A DNA stretch of 64,000 nucleotides from Campanula takesimana (Eukaryota; Streptophyta; Magnoliopsida; Asterales; Campanulaceae): the NCBI GenBank assembly GCA_026119855.1, contig JAOWBW010000076.1:1984001-2048000 (forward strand). Reading direction: 5' to 3'. How positions within the stretch are numbered: position 1 is the first letter of the stretch; each line of letters opens with the position of its first letter. Positions 22,001 through 33,289 of the stretch are shown here, piece after piece. The notes beneath the pieces are model-generated. The model ran no database searches and was not told the origin of the DNA. It was given only the letters and a program-made list of their open reading frames with translations. The translations under genes were made by a program, and so were the position numbers.

Positions 22001-22109
22001 ATGGGATGCTGGTTATTCTGTGCGATTTGGTATCACCTACGTTGATTTCAAAATGGTTTTAAGCGTTACCTCAAGAATTCTGCTCATTGGTACAAGAAGT
22101 TCCTCCTGA
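17891..22109 (+). CDS. Beta-glucosidase, glycoside hydrolase family 1 (frameshift in last exon)
   Basis: This is a retaining beta-glycosidase of the plant BGLU type that releases aglycones from glycosides. Thirteen exons: 17891-18061, 18193-18262, 19280-19338, 19465-19540, 19633-19710, 19804-19891, 19980-20232, 20325-20440, 20528-20745, 20906-20937, 21182-21284, 21478-21586, 21947-22109. All introns are GT-AG, phases agree, and the spliced frame is 511 codons, the family norm. Residues 1-31 form a signal peptide. Landmarks are FLFGAASAAYQ, ISWSRVLP, FHWDLP, the acid/base Glu in TLNEP (exon 7), the nucleophile Glu in ITENG (exon 11) and FLDDFEW. In exon 13, after GITYVDFK (about 22052), one A of a short A-run appears missing, so the last 18 codons leave the conserved frame; the expected tail is readable in the next frame. 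This is either a recent loss allele or a sequence error. The aglycone cannot be predicted. Confidence 0.93.
18067..18120. repeat. (TA)n microsatellite in glucosidase intron 1
   Basis: About 25 TA units lie just after the exon 1 donor site. Confidence 0.95.
18305..18402. mobile_element. Short Stowaway-like MITE in glucosidase intron 2
   Basis: CTCCCTCCGTCCCAAAAGACAG on the left and a degraded GGGACGCAGGGA on the right, with TA at the left flank. The interior is mostly A- and T-runs. Confidence 0.6.
19009..19036. repeat. (AC)n microsatellite in glucosidase intron 2
   Basis: About 14 AC units. Confidence 0.95.
21631..21885. mobile_element. Stowaway-type MITE in glucosidase intron 12
   Basis: The 255-bp element has CTCCCTCCGTCCCACTTGAATT on the left and AATTCGGGTGGGACGGAGGGAG on the right, flanked by TA. 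It lies within the intron between exons 12 and 13 and does not touch the splice sites. Confidence 0.88.
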
Positions 22110-22823
22110 ACCAACTAATTAATGGATTTTGATGAGCTAATGCTCTTTGGCACAAGAAGTTCCTTCTAGTATCTTATATTTGATTTTTCTGTAACCACGG
22201 GAATTGGCTATGTACCGTATTATTTATGTTGGTAAAGCTTATGACAGGGACATAAACTGTATAAGCTCTGAGATTCATTTTTTTTTGCCATAACTCTTAA
22301 AAAAGGCACAACATGTCATAAGTCATATATTTAAGATTATTGTTCATCTACCCAGCTTTTAAAACGCAGAGGATGAAAGATAATCCGCAACATTTCCCTT
22401 ATTTTTGCCAGTAATCACATTATTTCAATTCTGTGTTTGTTTTCTAGGTACTTATTCCAAAATAAGAAGAGAGACTTAAAAGGAGAATGCTATATACATT
22501 TGTATTTCTTACCTCACTAATTTTTACATACATGACATGATAATGTATACTAGAGATAGGAGAGTCCTAGAGTAGTGATACATGATCCCTATCATAACTT
22601 CATGTACCAACTAATTAACTCATGTTTTAGTCTTATTCATGAAAATGAAGGAAAAATTGTGTTTGTCCATCGTACTTAGGGGCGTATCATTGCTTTTAAT
22701 ATTATGGCCTAGTGGTGTTCCACTAAAAGCAAGTTGTTTTGAGAAGTAATCCTATGTAATATTTCACTCGAATTTTCGGCCTCATTTTTTTTTTTTTTTT
22801 TTTTTTTAAAATGAAACATGTTA
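22110..22823. other. Glucosidase 3' flank
   Basis: No further gene is seen. A diverged 60-bp tandem duplication spans the gene end: GGTACAAGAAGTTCCTCC at 22089 recurs as GGCACAAGAAGTTCCTTC at 22149. From about 22690 the sequence matches 2138-3018 at the left of the window. A T-run ends near 22807. Confidence 0.6.
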
Positions 22824-23765
22824 GACCATCCACAATGATCTATTTATTGGCCTATTGGATGGTGGTCAACAAGGAGAAGGCTTGCAATGGGTGTTGGCCA
22901 AGTTGTTGAAGAGGGGTGGGTATTGACCGGCTTCAACGCCTGTTGGTGCAGGAGGTGGGTCAGCAAGCCAGACACGCGTCGGGCCTCTCTTAGGCGCCGA
23001 CAAGGCGCGTGTGCTACACGGGCGGCCCAGGCGAGTGACGCTCACGACTGGCCGACCAATCCGATCCAATCCAATCCAACCAGCTTCAGCCACTTGTCCT
23101 CCGCTGGTTGGTCCGTTTTATTTTTCTCAACCATTTTTTCAAACTGCATTATCTTTAAAAAAAAAGAAATTATACCAAAATTCAGCATTTTTTTTCTCTC
23201 TATAAGATGAGCCAAATTTCACTAGATTTCGACACAAAAAAAAATCTCCTCTCTTTTGTGAAATGGATCCTAATAATAACCATTTCAACCCCCAAAATTC
23301 AAGTAATTTTCCTTTTCCCTACAACAATCCTTGGAAATTGATGATTTAATAGTTTTATTGCATTGTGAGTCGAGTCTATTGTATCGTATGCTTTTTTGTT
23401 TTTCATTACTTGTATCGCGAGTTAAGCTTATTGTAACTTTTTTTGGTTTAATAATAATTATCGTTATTTCTCGTATTTATTTAATTGTTATAATTTTTTT
23501 TATTTAAGTGTGATATTTAAATTATAAACGATTATAATAATAATAATAATAATAATTATCATAAAAATAAATAATATGAAATAAAATAAAAGTGGTGAGA
23601 TATAGGATGATGAGTTGGGAGGGTGTTGAATGGTAAGTATTAAATAGGCCATTGGAAGGTGTAAAAGTTGATGGGTTGTTGAATGATTAGGTGGATGGAG
23701 AGAGAAGATGAGGTAGAGTGATAAAGTGGGTGTTGAATGGTTTTTGCCAACCATTGTGGATGGTC
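22824..23765. mobile_element. PIF/Harbinger (Tourist-like) non-autonomous element
   Basis: Perfect 14-bp terminal inverted repeats GACCATCCACAATG and CATTGTGGATGGTC are flanked by the 3-bp duplication TTA (22821-22823, 23766-23768), the PIF/Harbinger signature. The 942-bp interior has a GC-rich left part (about 22915-23060), an (AAT)n run near 23535, and a relic ORF start. It splits the duplicated glucosidase 3' flank. Confidence 0.9.
23263..23349 (+). pseudogene. Relic N-terminus of a Harbinger-associated ORF
   Basis: A 28-codon frame begins MDPNNNHFNPQNSSNF and stops at once. Asn/Pro/Phe-rich starts like this are common in plant proteins encoded by PIF/Harbinger elements (the Myb-like partner ORF). 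This suggests that the element is an internal-deletion derivative of an autonomous parent. The identification rests on composition only. Confidence 0.4.
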
Positions 23766-24165
23766 TTAGGAAAAGACAAGTAATTACTTTACAGCTAATA
23801 GAAAATATAGTCTATCAAAGACCATAGCCGGTTTTCAGCCGGCATCTGCTAAAGTAACTTAAGTTGTGATTTATGAAGAGTTTATATACTACGAGTGGGA
23901 GCTTCAATGAACAAAGTTACTAATTCCCAAGGAGTTTCAAGTTAGATCTTAGCTGGTACTCCTTCGGTATTGTCATTTTATATTATTTTTGTTTTAATTT
24001 GAAAACTTTTTGGCTACTTAAAAATCTAATGGTCATTAATTAATTAACTGTTCACGGTACCTCTAACGAAATTTAGAATTTACAAGATAAACCAATTGCA
24101 ATTAATTAACAATTGTTCTCTCAATGGTGCAATGATAAAGAATCTGTACAGACAATACTATCCTA

Positions 24166-24413
24166 CTCCCTCCGTTCCATTATACTTGACGTTCTAAGGG
24201 TGAAAGTTTTTCCCATTATAATTGACGTTTTGGATGTTCTTTATGATAGTGGACTAATATGCCCTTCTAACCCTTGATATATATCCTCCCCTATTAAAAA
24301 AACTGTTGAGGCAAAGAAATCGAAAGTTAAGTGTGCTTCTATCAACCTTGGCCACTTTATTTTGCATTTAATACCTGATAAAAAGGGTAGTGATGAAAAC
24401 TTGATAAATATTC
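24166..24413. mobile_element. Truncated Stowaway-like MITE
   Basis: TA plus CTCCCTCCGTTCCATTATAC marks a left terminus at 24166. No right terminus appears before the SIRE A LTR at 24414, which probably cut the element. Confidence 0.5.
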
Positions 24414-25721
24414 TGTTAGTACCTCACTATGTTATTAACCTGATTAATCATAGTAAATTGTTTTGATAAATAAATAATCATTTCAGTTGTTTATACAAAG
24501 CATATGAAGACCTGATCCACAGGCAACCCAAGAACAGACCCAACAGCTATCTATTCAGTTCATACATAAAACTGTTTAAAGATAAACCAATAATATCTAC
24601 ATCAAATGAACTGAATATATATCATATCCTACATTCATTTACACTCGTATGAATTACAGAAACCCTATTTACAATCAAGCTAAAGCAGATCATCCAGTTG
24701 AAGCCCAGCAGCTATCCCAACAGCTTTCTGACTTTTCACCAACAGCTAAGACTCCAACTATCCAACAGCCATATTCAAAGCTTCACAAGATTGAAGTATA
24801 AGTTATTCCAATAAATGGAACAACCTATAAAGCAGCTTGATCAAATCTGCAAACCCAACAGCTATCTCCCCTGTATCAACAGCTTTCTCTCTTGAAGCTT
24901 TCCAACAGCTATCCTCTCGAGCCAAATCCTTGAAGAAATAGTTATTTTGCTATAAAATAAACTATTTAATTGATAAAGCATGCAAACCCCCTCCAGCACC
25001 TCCAGCATGGACATCCTGCATAAAGAATTAAAGTATTTAGTCAACACTACTTTACCCAGTCAAAGACTCAACTTTCTGCAAACATGTTCTCCATGTGTTT
25101 TCTTGTCTCCCAACGGATATATTCATATCCTATATAAGAAAACACACTGGGCTGTTAACTAAGCCGCTTCTTCTACAACCCAAAAATCCCATTGCTGCTA
25201 AAACATTAACACCCTTCACCCCTACAGCCATTTGCATTACACCCCTGCAAATCTGTGCCATCTAGCACCCAGTTACAACCCCCTTTAAACCCAGCTAACA
25301 ACCAAGCTAATATTCTGTAAACACACTTGTGTAATTTCTTTTCTTTTCTTTGTACAGCCTTAGTCAAAAGGCTTTCTTAATTGTAGTGACAATTAAGTAG
25401 AGGGAGTTCGAGGAACTTGCCTGTATCATTCATTGTAAGCTTATTAAGTAAGTGGATTATAGTGGATTGATCTCACTGTTGACTACAGTGGGGGTGGATG
25501 TAAGAGACGAGCTAAACCTCTGAACCACTTTAAAACCCTTGTGTACTCTCTTGTCTTTACACTTAAACACACACTGCACACTGTCTCTTTTGTTTCTTAA
25601 CTTAATTATCTTCCGCTGCATAATTACTCTACACTTTTTATCTCAACAGCTAACTCCCCAAACCAGTTAGCTGTTCACTTGTTTTAACCAATCTGTTAAT
25701 CTTAGTAAACATGACCTTTCA
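24414..25721 (+). repeat. 5' LTR of SIRE A
   Basis: The 1308-bp LTR starts TGTTAGTACCTCACTATG and ends GACCTTTCA. The SIRE B LTR (54505-55659, minus) shares both ends, which confirms the limits. Confidence 0.85.
25131..25137 (+). promoter_or_regulatory. TATA box in the SIRE A LTR
   Basis: CCTATATAAGAAAAC lies about 590 nt before the LTR end. The SIRE B LTR has CCTATATAAAGG at the equivalent place (55090-55081, minus). Confidence 0.6.
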
Positions 25722-25723
25722 AT

Positions 25724-25735
25724 TGGTATCAGAGC
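25724..25735 (+). promoter_or_regulatory. PBS of SIRE A (initiator Met tRNA)
   Basis: TGGTATCAGAGC lies 2 nt after the LTR end, complementary to the initiator Met tRNA 3' end. Confidence 0.92.
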
Positions 25736-25788
25736 TTGGATTCACCATAAAAAGTCTAACAACTTGTGAAAGATCTATTCAACCCACC

Positions 25789-26796
25789 ATGCCTCAACCA
25801 AGAAGAAACAATGAGAAGGACGTACCACATATTGATGACTGTGGATCTTTTGAGATTTATTCATCAAAAATTAAAACCTATCTAGATGCTAATAGCATAT
25901 AGAACTGGTATGTCTTGAAACATGAAATAGAACCACCAGTTCAAGCTGAAACTAATGGAGGAGCAAGCAAAACCAAATCCCTTGAATCATGGACTGAATC
26001 TGAGAAACAACTAATGTCTGCTAACCTAAAAGTTAAAAATATTCTGCAAAAGAGTGTAAATGACGCCCTTGATCAAAAAATAGCTGAAGTTACAAGTGCT
26101 AAAGTTGCATGGGACTTAATACACACTAAGTTCACTAAACACACAAGTGTCAGAACTCAGAATCTCTATAATTTACTCAGACAATTAGACAACTTTAAAT
26201 TCTATCCCGGAGAAAAGGTCAGTGCTGCAAGACCAAGGTTTGAAGACCTTGTTAGAGCCATTTCAGACCATGACAAAGCATTCACCCAAGCTGACCTATG
26301 CTTAAAGATATACTCAAACCTTCCCCAAGAATATGAGAAGGTGGCTCTACCTATTAAAGAAGGAGCTGAATGGAGCACCATGACAGTAGAACAATATTTT
26401 GGGAAACTTGAAGCTTATGAACTTGAAGGGATGATCAAAATTCAACCAGCACCCACTATATCCCAAACTCTTGCTATGGTTGCACAAGAGCAAAATCAAA
26501 AAGTGTTCACTCAACAGGACATTGATGTTCTGGTAAACAATGCCCTGCAAAAATTAAACATAAACCCCAAGCAAGAATCAAAGCCCATCTCTCAAGATGA
26601 CATTCCCAGCCTGATATCTATGGCTGTCAGAAATGCCATGAGACATCAAAAGAAAGCCTTTGATAGAAGATACACTCCCTTATCCTCCAACTCACCTCAA
26701 GACACGGTAAAGAAAAGTGTGGAGTGGTATAATTGTGGAAAGCCAGATCACTTTGCTGCTGAATGCACTGAACCTAAGAAACAAAAAGATAACTAA
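25789..26796 (+). pseudogene. SIRE A gag, N-terminal part with zinc knuckle
   Basis: Copia-type gag (UBN2/retrotran_gag-like) starts at the ATG at 25789. An in-frame TAG at 25900-25902 interrupts it after 37 codons; the same frame then runs 293 codons. The core has the VAWDLIHTKF and LRQLDNFKF blocks and a PGEKVS/RFEDLVRAI segment typical of copia capsid. Near the end is a zinc knuckle whose first Cys has become Trp (WYNCGKPDHFAAEC), so its zinc binding is probably lost. The frame stops just after the knuckle. Confidence 0.88.
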
Positions 26797-26801
26797 AAAG
26801 A

Positions 26802-28089
26802 ATGACATACTCTAAAGAAGTTATTCATAGCTCGAGATGCAATTGCTACAACTGTGTCAAAGCTAAAAATAACAGAAATAAAGAACAAGTCATGCTTGCT
26901 GACTCATCTAGGTTCAGTGATGAAGATCCGACTCATCTGACTCAGATTGTGATGAAGAAGAAGCACTACTGTGTCTTGTTGCCCAAGAAGATGAAGATTC
27001 TGACAATGAGGAAGATCTAGAGGCCTTAGCTGCTGCAGAACAACTAAAAGAGGTACATAATTTTAACTCACTAAATATTGATGGCTTTAAAAGCTTAGTC
27101 TGCACCCTGTTAATTCAAAAGAAAAAACAAGACTCCAGCTTTGCCTCCCTCATCACTGAAAACCTTGAACAATCAAAAACCATTGAAAACTTAAATCTTC
27201 AATTCTCATCCTTGAAACCACCAACAATGATCTGGAGAACAAGTGTCAGAAACTTGAAAGTGACATACTTAGCTCAACAGCTAAGACTGATTGTTCAAAA
27301 CCTCAAAAGGATTCTGAACTAGAAATGAGTATCTTGAAGGAAGAAAACAATGCCCTAAAAAGCAAGATTGATTCTTGGAACAAATCAAGCAATGCTCTAT
27401 CTCTCTATCACTTCAATCAAAGACATCCTGGGGACAGATCTGGTCTTGGAGCTGAAAATCCCACTCTCAAAACTTATACTCCCCCAACTGGTAATAGGGC
27501 TATTGAGACAATGGTCCTAGCTAGCCTCAACACTTTCTCAACCAAGAAACCATCATATCCTGTTCAAACAAAAGATGATGTATACAGAATGAGAAGTGAA
27601 AGTACCAAAAAGAATAAGTTAAGTGTGGAACCTCCCAAAAGTTCTCAATCTCAATCCTCTACTAGTTCTGACAACACCAATAGTCAGAAAAGAAGGCATG
27701 AACACAAGTCTGGAAAGTCTGGGAGGTCTCAACAGCCAAGACAAGATGAACAGCTAAGACAAGCTAGACAGCCAAGAAAGGATAGGCAGCATAAGCCAAG
27801 GCAACATAGACAAAATTGGCAATATTCCAATGGAAAAAGTCATGCCTATCAGTCCCAAAGACCTTCTCCCAGATCATTACACCATTCATTCCATTCTCAA
27901 CAGCCATCTTACTATCACCAACCCAACTATAGAAAACAAACCCTATACAATACCAGAAACACATATGATAACCCCCAATCCTTCACTTTGACTCCCTACA
28001 TGATGCAGATCATGTCCTACTACAACACCCTTAACCAGTTCTTCAAAAGGAGATCAGATGGCAAGGCTAGGGTCCCAAAGAAAATCTAA
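26802..28089 (+). pseudogene. SIRE A gag C-terminal extension
   Basis: Sireviruses have an unusually long gag. Here, after a second Cys-rich scrap (CNCYNC), a coiled-coil-like region (about 27040-27330, in shifting frames) is followed by an open 254-codon stretch (27325-28089). The latter is rich in Ser, Gln, Arg and His, including repeats of the RQ/RQPRKDRQ kind, and is probably an RNA-binding, disordered tail. At least two frame changes separate it from the gag core. Confidence 0.65.
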
Positions 28090-28162
28090 TCCTTTGGACC
28101 CAAAAGAATAAAAGGGTACCATAATTTTTTTTTTTTTGTAGGTTTCCTGTACAGGTATATGG

Positions 28163-28409
28163 TAGTTAGATAGCAGCTGCAGCAGGCACATGACTTATAA
28201 CAAAGAATGGCTTCAATAGCTATCTCCAAAGAATGGTCCCAATGTTACTTTTGGTGACAATTCTCAAGCAAGGGTCAAAGGATCAGAAATTTAGTAACCA
28301 AGGAGATCATCTTCACAGATGTATCATATGTTGAAGGCCTGAAGCACAATTTGATTAGTATTAGTCAAATTTGTGACAAGGGTTATCATGTTGTCTGCAC
28401 CAAGGACCT
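28163..28409 (+). pseudogene. SIRE A protease remnant
   Basis: The aspartic protease active-site block is recognisable as DSSCSRHMT (28169-28195), where the family has Gly in place of the second Ser. A TAG lies two codons before the Asp (28163-28165). Downstream, VTFGDNSQARVKG-like and LISISQICDKG-like sequence follows in broken frames. The enzyme cannot be functional. Confidence 0.75.
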
Positions 28410-29245
28410 TTGCCAAGTCAAGACAGTAACAACAAGGTTATTCTTACAGGAGTAAGAAAGAAGAACCTCTACTACCTACACCTTGAAGTTGTACAAACCT
28501 CTACTGCCCAATGTCTCTTATCCTATAGCCAATCAGACATGTCATGGCTGTGGCACAAAAGACTTGCTCACCTCAACCTGAAGACCATCTCAAAGCTCTC
28601 CAATTCCAACCTAGTCAAAGGCCTTCCCAAAATTCCATTCAAGAAGGATAAACTTTGCAAAGCTTGTCAGTGTGGAAAACAAAAGAAGACCTCCTTTTCA
28701 GCCAAAACCAGATTGGACACCAATCAGCCATTGGACCTTCTACATATGGATTTATTTGGTCCTATCAGAACCAGATCTTTAGGAGGAAAAAGATACTCAC
28801 TTGTGGTTGTTGATGACTTCACAAGATTCACTTGGATCATTCTCCTCGAATCCAAAAGTGATACCCTTAGAATTCTTTCTCAGTTGTTCAACAAAATTCA
28901 GAACTTTAAAGGCTTGTCAATCAAGAAAATAAGGTCTGACCATGGAACAGAATTTGAGAACACTGGTGTTGATTCCTACTGCAATGAAAATGGTATTGAT
29001 CATAATTTTTCAGCCCCTAGAACTCCCCAACAAAATGGAGTAGCAGAAAGGAAGAACAGAACTATATGTGAAGCAGCTAGAACAATGCTGTCAGAACATA
29101 ATCTTCCTAAGTATTTTTGGGGAGAGGCTGTAACCACTGCAGTCTATGTCCAAAACAAGTCTCTCATCAACAAGTATCACATGAAGACTCCATATGAACT
29201 ATGGAATGGAAAAATTCCAACTATATCTTACTTTCATGGTTTGGA
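28410..29245 (+). pseudogene. SIRE A integrase
   Basis: A GAG-pre-integrase segment (WLWHKRLAHLNL, then CKACQCGKQ) gives the HHCC zinc finger. The core follows with the DDE residues in HMDLFGP, RSDHGTEFE and GVAERKNR. Integrase would insert the cDNA in the nucleus. The frame breaks near 29245, after ELWNGKIPTISYFH, by a one-base change; the C-terminal part is read from 29201 in another frame. Confidence 0.92.
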
Positions 29246-30139
29246 AGCAAGTGCTACATTCATAACAATGGGAAGAATAACCTGGACAAGTTTGATTCAA
29301 AGAGTGATGAAGGAATCTTTCTTGATTATTCTATCACTAGCAAAGCATACAGAGTATACAACAAAAGGAGACTTGTTGTAGAAGAATCAATTCATGTTGA
29401 CTTTGACGAAAACAATGATCAAAACAACATTGACTTGTGTGATTTTGATGAATCCATTGGTAATTCTGATACCCTTCCAGAATCAACTCCAACTAGCAAT
29501 AATCCCTCATCCTCAAATGAAATTATCAGCTATCTCCCATATGTCCTTCCCAAAGACATTATAGTCAGCCAACTAAAGCTCAACAGCTCTCCCATTCCTA
29601 ACAGCTATCCTACCCTCAACAGGATAGATGAAAAAAATGAAAGCTGTCCAGTCACTCTTCCTCAACCTACAACCCCTATCCCAATCACTAATGATGATAA
29701 CCTTGTCATTACTCTACCCATCTCAACAGATCCCATTCCTGAAGGCACACCCTTCTATGATATCTTCATGAGTGCTTTCATTTCTCAAATGGAACCAAAG
29801 AAGATCCATGAAGCCCTGCAAGATGCAGACTGGATAGAAGCTATGGAAGAAGAACTTGAACAATTTGAAAGGAATAAAGTATGGAGACTTGTTCCTAAAC
29901 CAAGAAATCAAACTGTCATTGGTACCAGATGGGTCTTCAGAAATAAAATGAGTGAAGATGGTACTGTAGTAAGAAACAAAGCTAGACTTGTTGCTCAAGG
30001 ATACAGACAGGAAGAAGGAATTGATTATGATGAGACCTTTGCACCTGTAGCAAGACTTGAAGCAATCAGATTGTTCTTGGCATTTGCATCATTCAAGAAA
30101 ATGAAGGTTTCCAAATGGATGTCAAAAGTGCATTTCTGA
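29201..30139 (+). pseudogene. SIRE A integrase C-terminus and RT N-terminus
   Basis: The overlapping frame opens with the rest of the integrase C-terminal domain (FLDYSITSKAYRVYN) and passes through a Ser/Pro/Asn-rich linker into RT fingers (IGTRWVFRNKMSEDG, ARLVAQGYRQEEG, DETFAPVARLEA). It breaks at about 30108 by a one-base loss inside a T-run, and RT continues in the frame opened at 30115. Confidence 0.88.
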
Positions 30140-31319
30140 ATGGAGTTCTAAATGAACAAGTATATGTTTCTCAACCCGCTGGATTTGAACATCCCAAATT
30201 TCCAGACCATGTATACAAGTTGGATAAAGCCCTGTATGGTCTGAAGCAAGCCCCCAGAGCATGGTATGATACTTTGTCTAAATTCCTTCTCATTAAAGGA
30301 TTTACCAAAGGACACATTGATAACACCTTGTTCATCAAGAAATATGGAGAAGATACACTACTTATTCAAGTTTATGTAGATGACATCATCTTTGGTTCAT
30401 CTAATGAACAACTGTGCAAAGAATTTAGAGATCTTATGCAAAAACAGTTTGAAATGAGTATGATAAGAGAACTAACTTACTTTCTTGGTCTTCAAGTCAA
30501 ACAAATGAAGGATGGAATCTTCATTAACCAAGCTAAGTACAAAAGAGACATGATCAAGAAGTTTGATATGCAGAATGCCTCAACAGCTAAGACACCTCTG
30601 TCTACAACAACCAAACTTCATGCTGATATTGATGGTCAGAGTGTTAATCAAACACTATACAGAAGCTATATAGTATCTCTTATATATGTTACTGCTTCAA
30701 GACCTGACATCATGTTTAGTGTATGTCTCTGTTCAAGATTTCAAGCCAATCCCAAAGAATCTCACCTTGCTGCTATAAAAAGAATTTTGAGATACTTTAA
30801 GGGAACCCCAGATTATGGCTTGTGGTACCCAAATGAATCACCATTCTCACTCATTGGTTTCACTGACTCAGATTATGCTGGATGCAATCTGGACAGAAAA
30901 TCAACAAGTGGTGGATGCCAATTCATTGGATCAAGGATTGTATCATGGTCTAGCAAAAAGCAAACCTCTGTAGCAACCTCAACAGCTGAGGCTGAATATG
31001 TTGCAGCTGGTCTCTGCTGCTCACAAATTTTGTATTTGAGAAGCCAACTTCAAGATTTTGGAATAATTTATCTAATATTCCAATTTTCTGTGATAACTCA
31101 AGTACCATTGCTATGACTGAAAACCCTGTTCAACACTCTAAAACCAAGCATATTGAAGTAAGACACCACTTCATTAGAGATCATGTTGAAAAAGGGAATA
31201 TCAATCTTGCAAAAGTTGGTACTGAAGACAATGTTTCTGATATACTGACTAAGGCTATGGATGAAAAGAGATTTGAACTTTTGAGAGCAATGTTAGGAAT
31301 GATTAACTTGCCTAAGTAA
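30115..31319 (+). pseudogene. SIRE A RT palm and RNase H
   Basis: The RT palm has ALYGLKQAPRAWYD, the catalytic YVDD (YVDDIIFGSS) and FLGLQVKQM. The connection domain has SRPDIMFSVCLC. RNase H follows with FTDSDYAGC, the STAEAEY block and, after another one-base frame change near 31070, VQHSKTKHIEVRHHF and ILTKAMDEKRF to the stop at 31319. Copia elements have RNase H at the C-terminus of pol, as here. The wording of the RT is of the Sirevirus type. Confidence 0.92.
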
Positions 31320-31586
31320 AAGGAAAAATTGAACTTCATTCATTAAAACTGAAAACAGTACATAAAGTAAGATAGCTGTTCAAAGAGCCCCAACAGCTAT
31401 CTATCCAGAAACATAAAAATCAGATCCTATGATGTTACAACCTTCATCATTAGGACCAAAACTACGTACCCTACTATCTTTTGCTACTCTTGTACTAGTA
31501 GCCCTTCTTCTGTTAACCCTCCTTCTCAAAAACTCTCCTCTGAACAGCTAAACAAGCAAAATAAGCTGTTCAAATCCAAATGGCCC

Positions 31587-32643
31587 CTACTCTCCTGTTC
31601 CTGAACCCTCAGCAGAAGTGTCATGCTGATTCTCCCCTTCATATGATCTCTCCTTGGTAGCCTGACTAGTTTCCCCATACCTCTCCAACCATATGGGATG
31701 CTTTTTAAAAAGATCAATAGAGGTAACTGAATACTGCAAAGGAGGACCCATAGTTCTTGGCCACCATTCCTCTACAGCATCATAAGGAGGCATATCCTCT
31801 AAAGGAGAAATAAAGCTGAAAGATCCTGAAGTCTGCTCACTCTCAACAGCTATCATAGCCATCTGTGAGTCAGGACCCCTCTCTTCACTTTCAGTAACTG
31901 GAACTGGGGTGCAACACTTCATATACTGCCTAAAAAGCTGTATATGAGTTCTTTTGGGAACCTGGCTAACTCCATTAAGTTATCACATCCACCTTCCAAC
32001 ACTGTAATGGAAAGTGAATCTCTTGAAAGTGGGGTAATAACCCCTGGCTTTTCAACCACAGGAATCTATTGTGTCTGGACAGCTAACTGATTTTCCTGGT
32101 GCATCAACTTTCCCAATAAGATCCTTCTCTCTCTTTGTATCTCTCTCCCCTCCCTGTCAATGTTCTCTGCATCATGACATTTGAATCCCTCTTCTTTCAT
32201 TAACTCCCTAAAGTAAAACCTTCTTAACTTCAGAATATGGAACCTTGCTTTACTGCCTTCTCCTACACTCATTTCCTTCCCAAATAACTTAATACAAGTC
32301 CTCTCCTGCACCTCTCTTATTTCTTTCATTTTTCCCTTTCCTTGAGTCCTCTCCATCTGAATCAATCTCTCTCTTTCTACCCTCATAAAAGCATCCTTCT
32401 CCATCTCCCATTCCCTTTTTTCTTTCTCTCTCTCTCCCTCAGTTCATCACCCTTTAAATGATGACCCAAAGGGAGCTGATCAACTTCATCCTGCAAGGAA
32501 TGATCAGTCTGTACCTTATAAGACCTAAACTCCCTTTCAAACTTCTCTCTCTCTGACTCCTCATCACTAGGAATTGTAAAGACAAGTTTCCTAACTGATT
32601 AAGCCATTTTGCTCGGACTATACTTAGAGAAACTTCTACCCAT
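31587..32643 (-). pseudogene. SIRE A antisense ORF, broken copy
   Basis: This is the homologue of the intact 363-codon ORF at 59500-60591. The ATG is at 32643-32641; a TAA at 32601-32599 falls 14 codons in, where the intact copy has a Gln codon. Further stops and shifts follow at about 32066 and 31925. The charged middle region and the C-terminal block with AVEEWWPRTMGPPLQYSV are well preserved. Between 31790 and 31722, 23 codons align without gaps to the other copy, and 11 of 12 changed codons are synonymous. It lies between RNase H and the env-like ORF, opposite to both. Confidence 0.75.
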
Positions 32644-32687
32644 TTTAAGATTAACTCAGTATACCTTCAACAGCCAAGCTCCTGCAT

Positions 32688-32695
32688 CTTATATA
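32688..32695 (-). promoter_or_regulatory. Conserved TATA box of the SIRE A antisense ORF
   Basis: The minus strand reads TATATAAG 52 nt before the ATG, preceded by CAACATAAATGC. The same two motifs, in order, precede the intact copy at 59445, with 55 nt to its ATG. Confidence 0.65.
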
Positions 32696-33289
32696 AGCAA
32701 AGCATTTATGTTGTCCATAACAAGGCACAACCATATGGTCAGCTGTTGATAAATTCAAGTTCAAGATATATGAACTGATGTGACTCTTAAAATTATATCA
32801 TTGGAGGGTTTATGAGGCAAGGCTAAGATGTGATGGTTAATATTAATTTGAAAGAGTGCTAAGTTAGCCAAACTGAAGTACTTACCTTCTTTCATTTAAT
32901 AGCCGCCCACATTTTATGGATATAAATGGAATAACATTCATATCTCATTCTATTTACTGTTCATATGTACAGTAACAGGAGTTAAGAGTTACTTCCTCAC
33001 TCTTTTTTCATTTAACCCCCTGGACTTTCAAAAAAGAATTACAAGCACCCTCGCTCAATTTTTGTTAAATGAACAGTTCAGTACTCTTGCCGGTTACTAT
33101 TCATAACGGCTATAATAACTCCCCACTCTCCCCACTCTCCCTTCTCTCCAATAATAATAACCGTTATACCCCACATCTTTAAACCTTGATTTTTTCACTC
33201 TCTCAACAATTCTTCATCAATTTCATCTCTCTCGCATACTCTGTTTTCTTAAACCCTAATACTCTGTTTCATTCTCCTTCTCGAAATCA

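Noticed and set aside
22866..23210. Overlapping GC-rich frames of 75-107 codons in the Harbinger element.
   Set aside because: They are frames in both directions through a GC-rich MITE interior, with no domain and ending in low-complexity DNA.
31526..32404. Independent host gene on the minus strand.
   Set aside because: It matches the antisense ORF of SIRE B at the same place in the element, so it belongs to the transposon.
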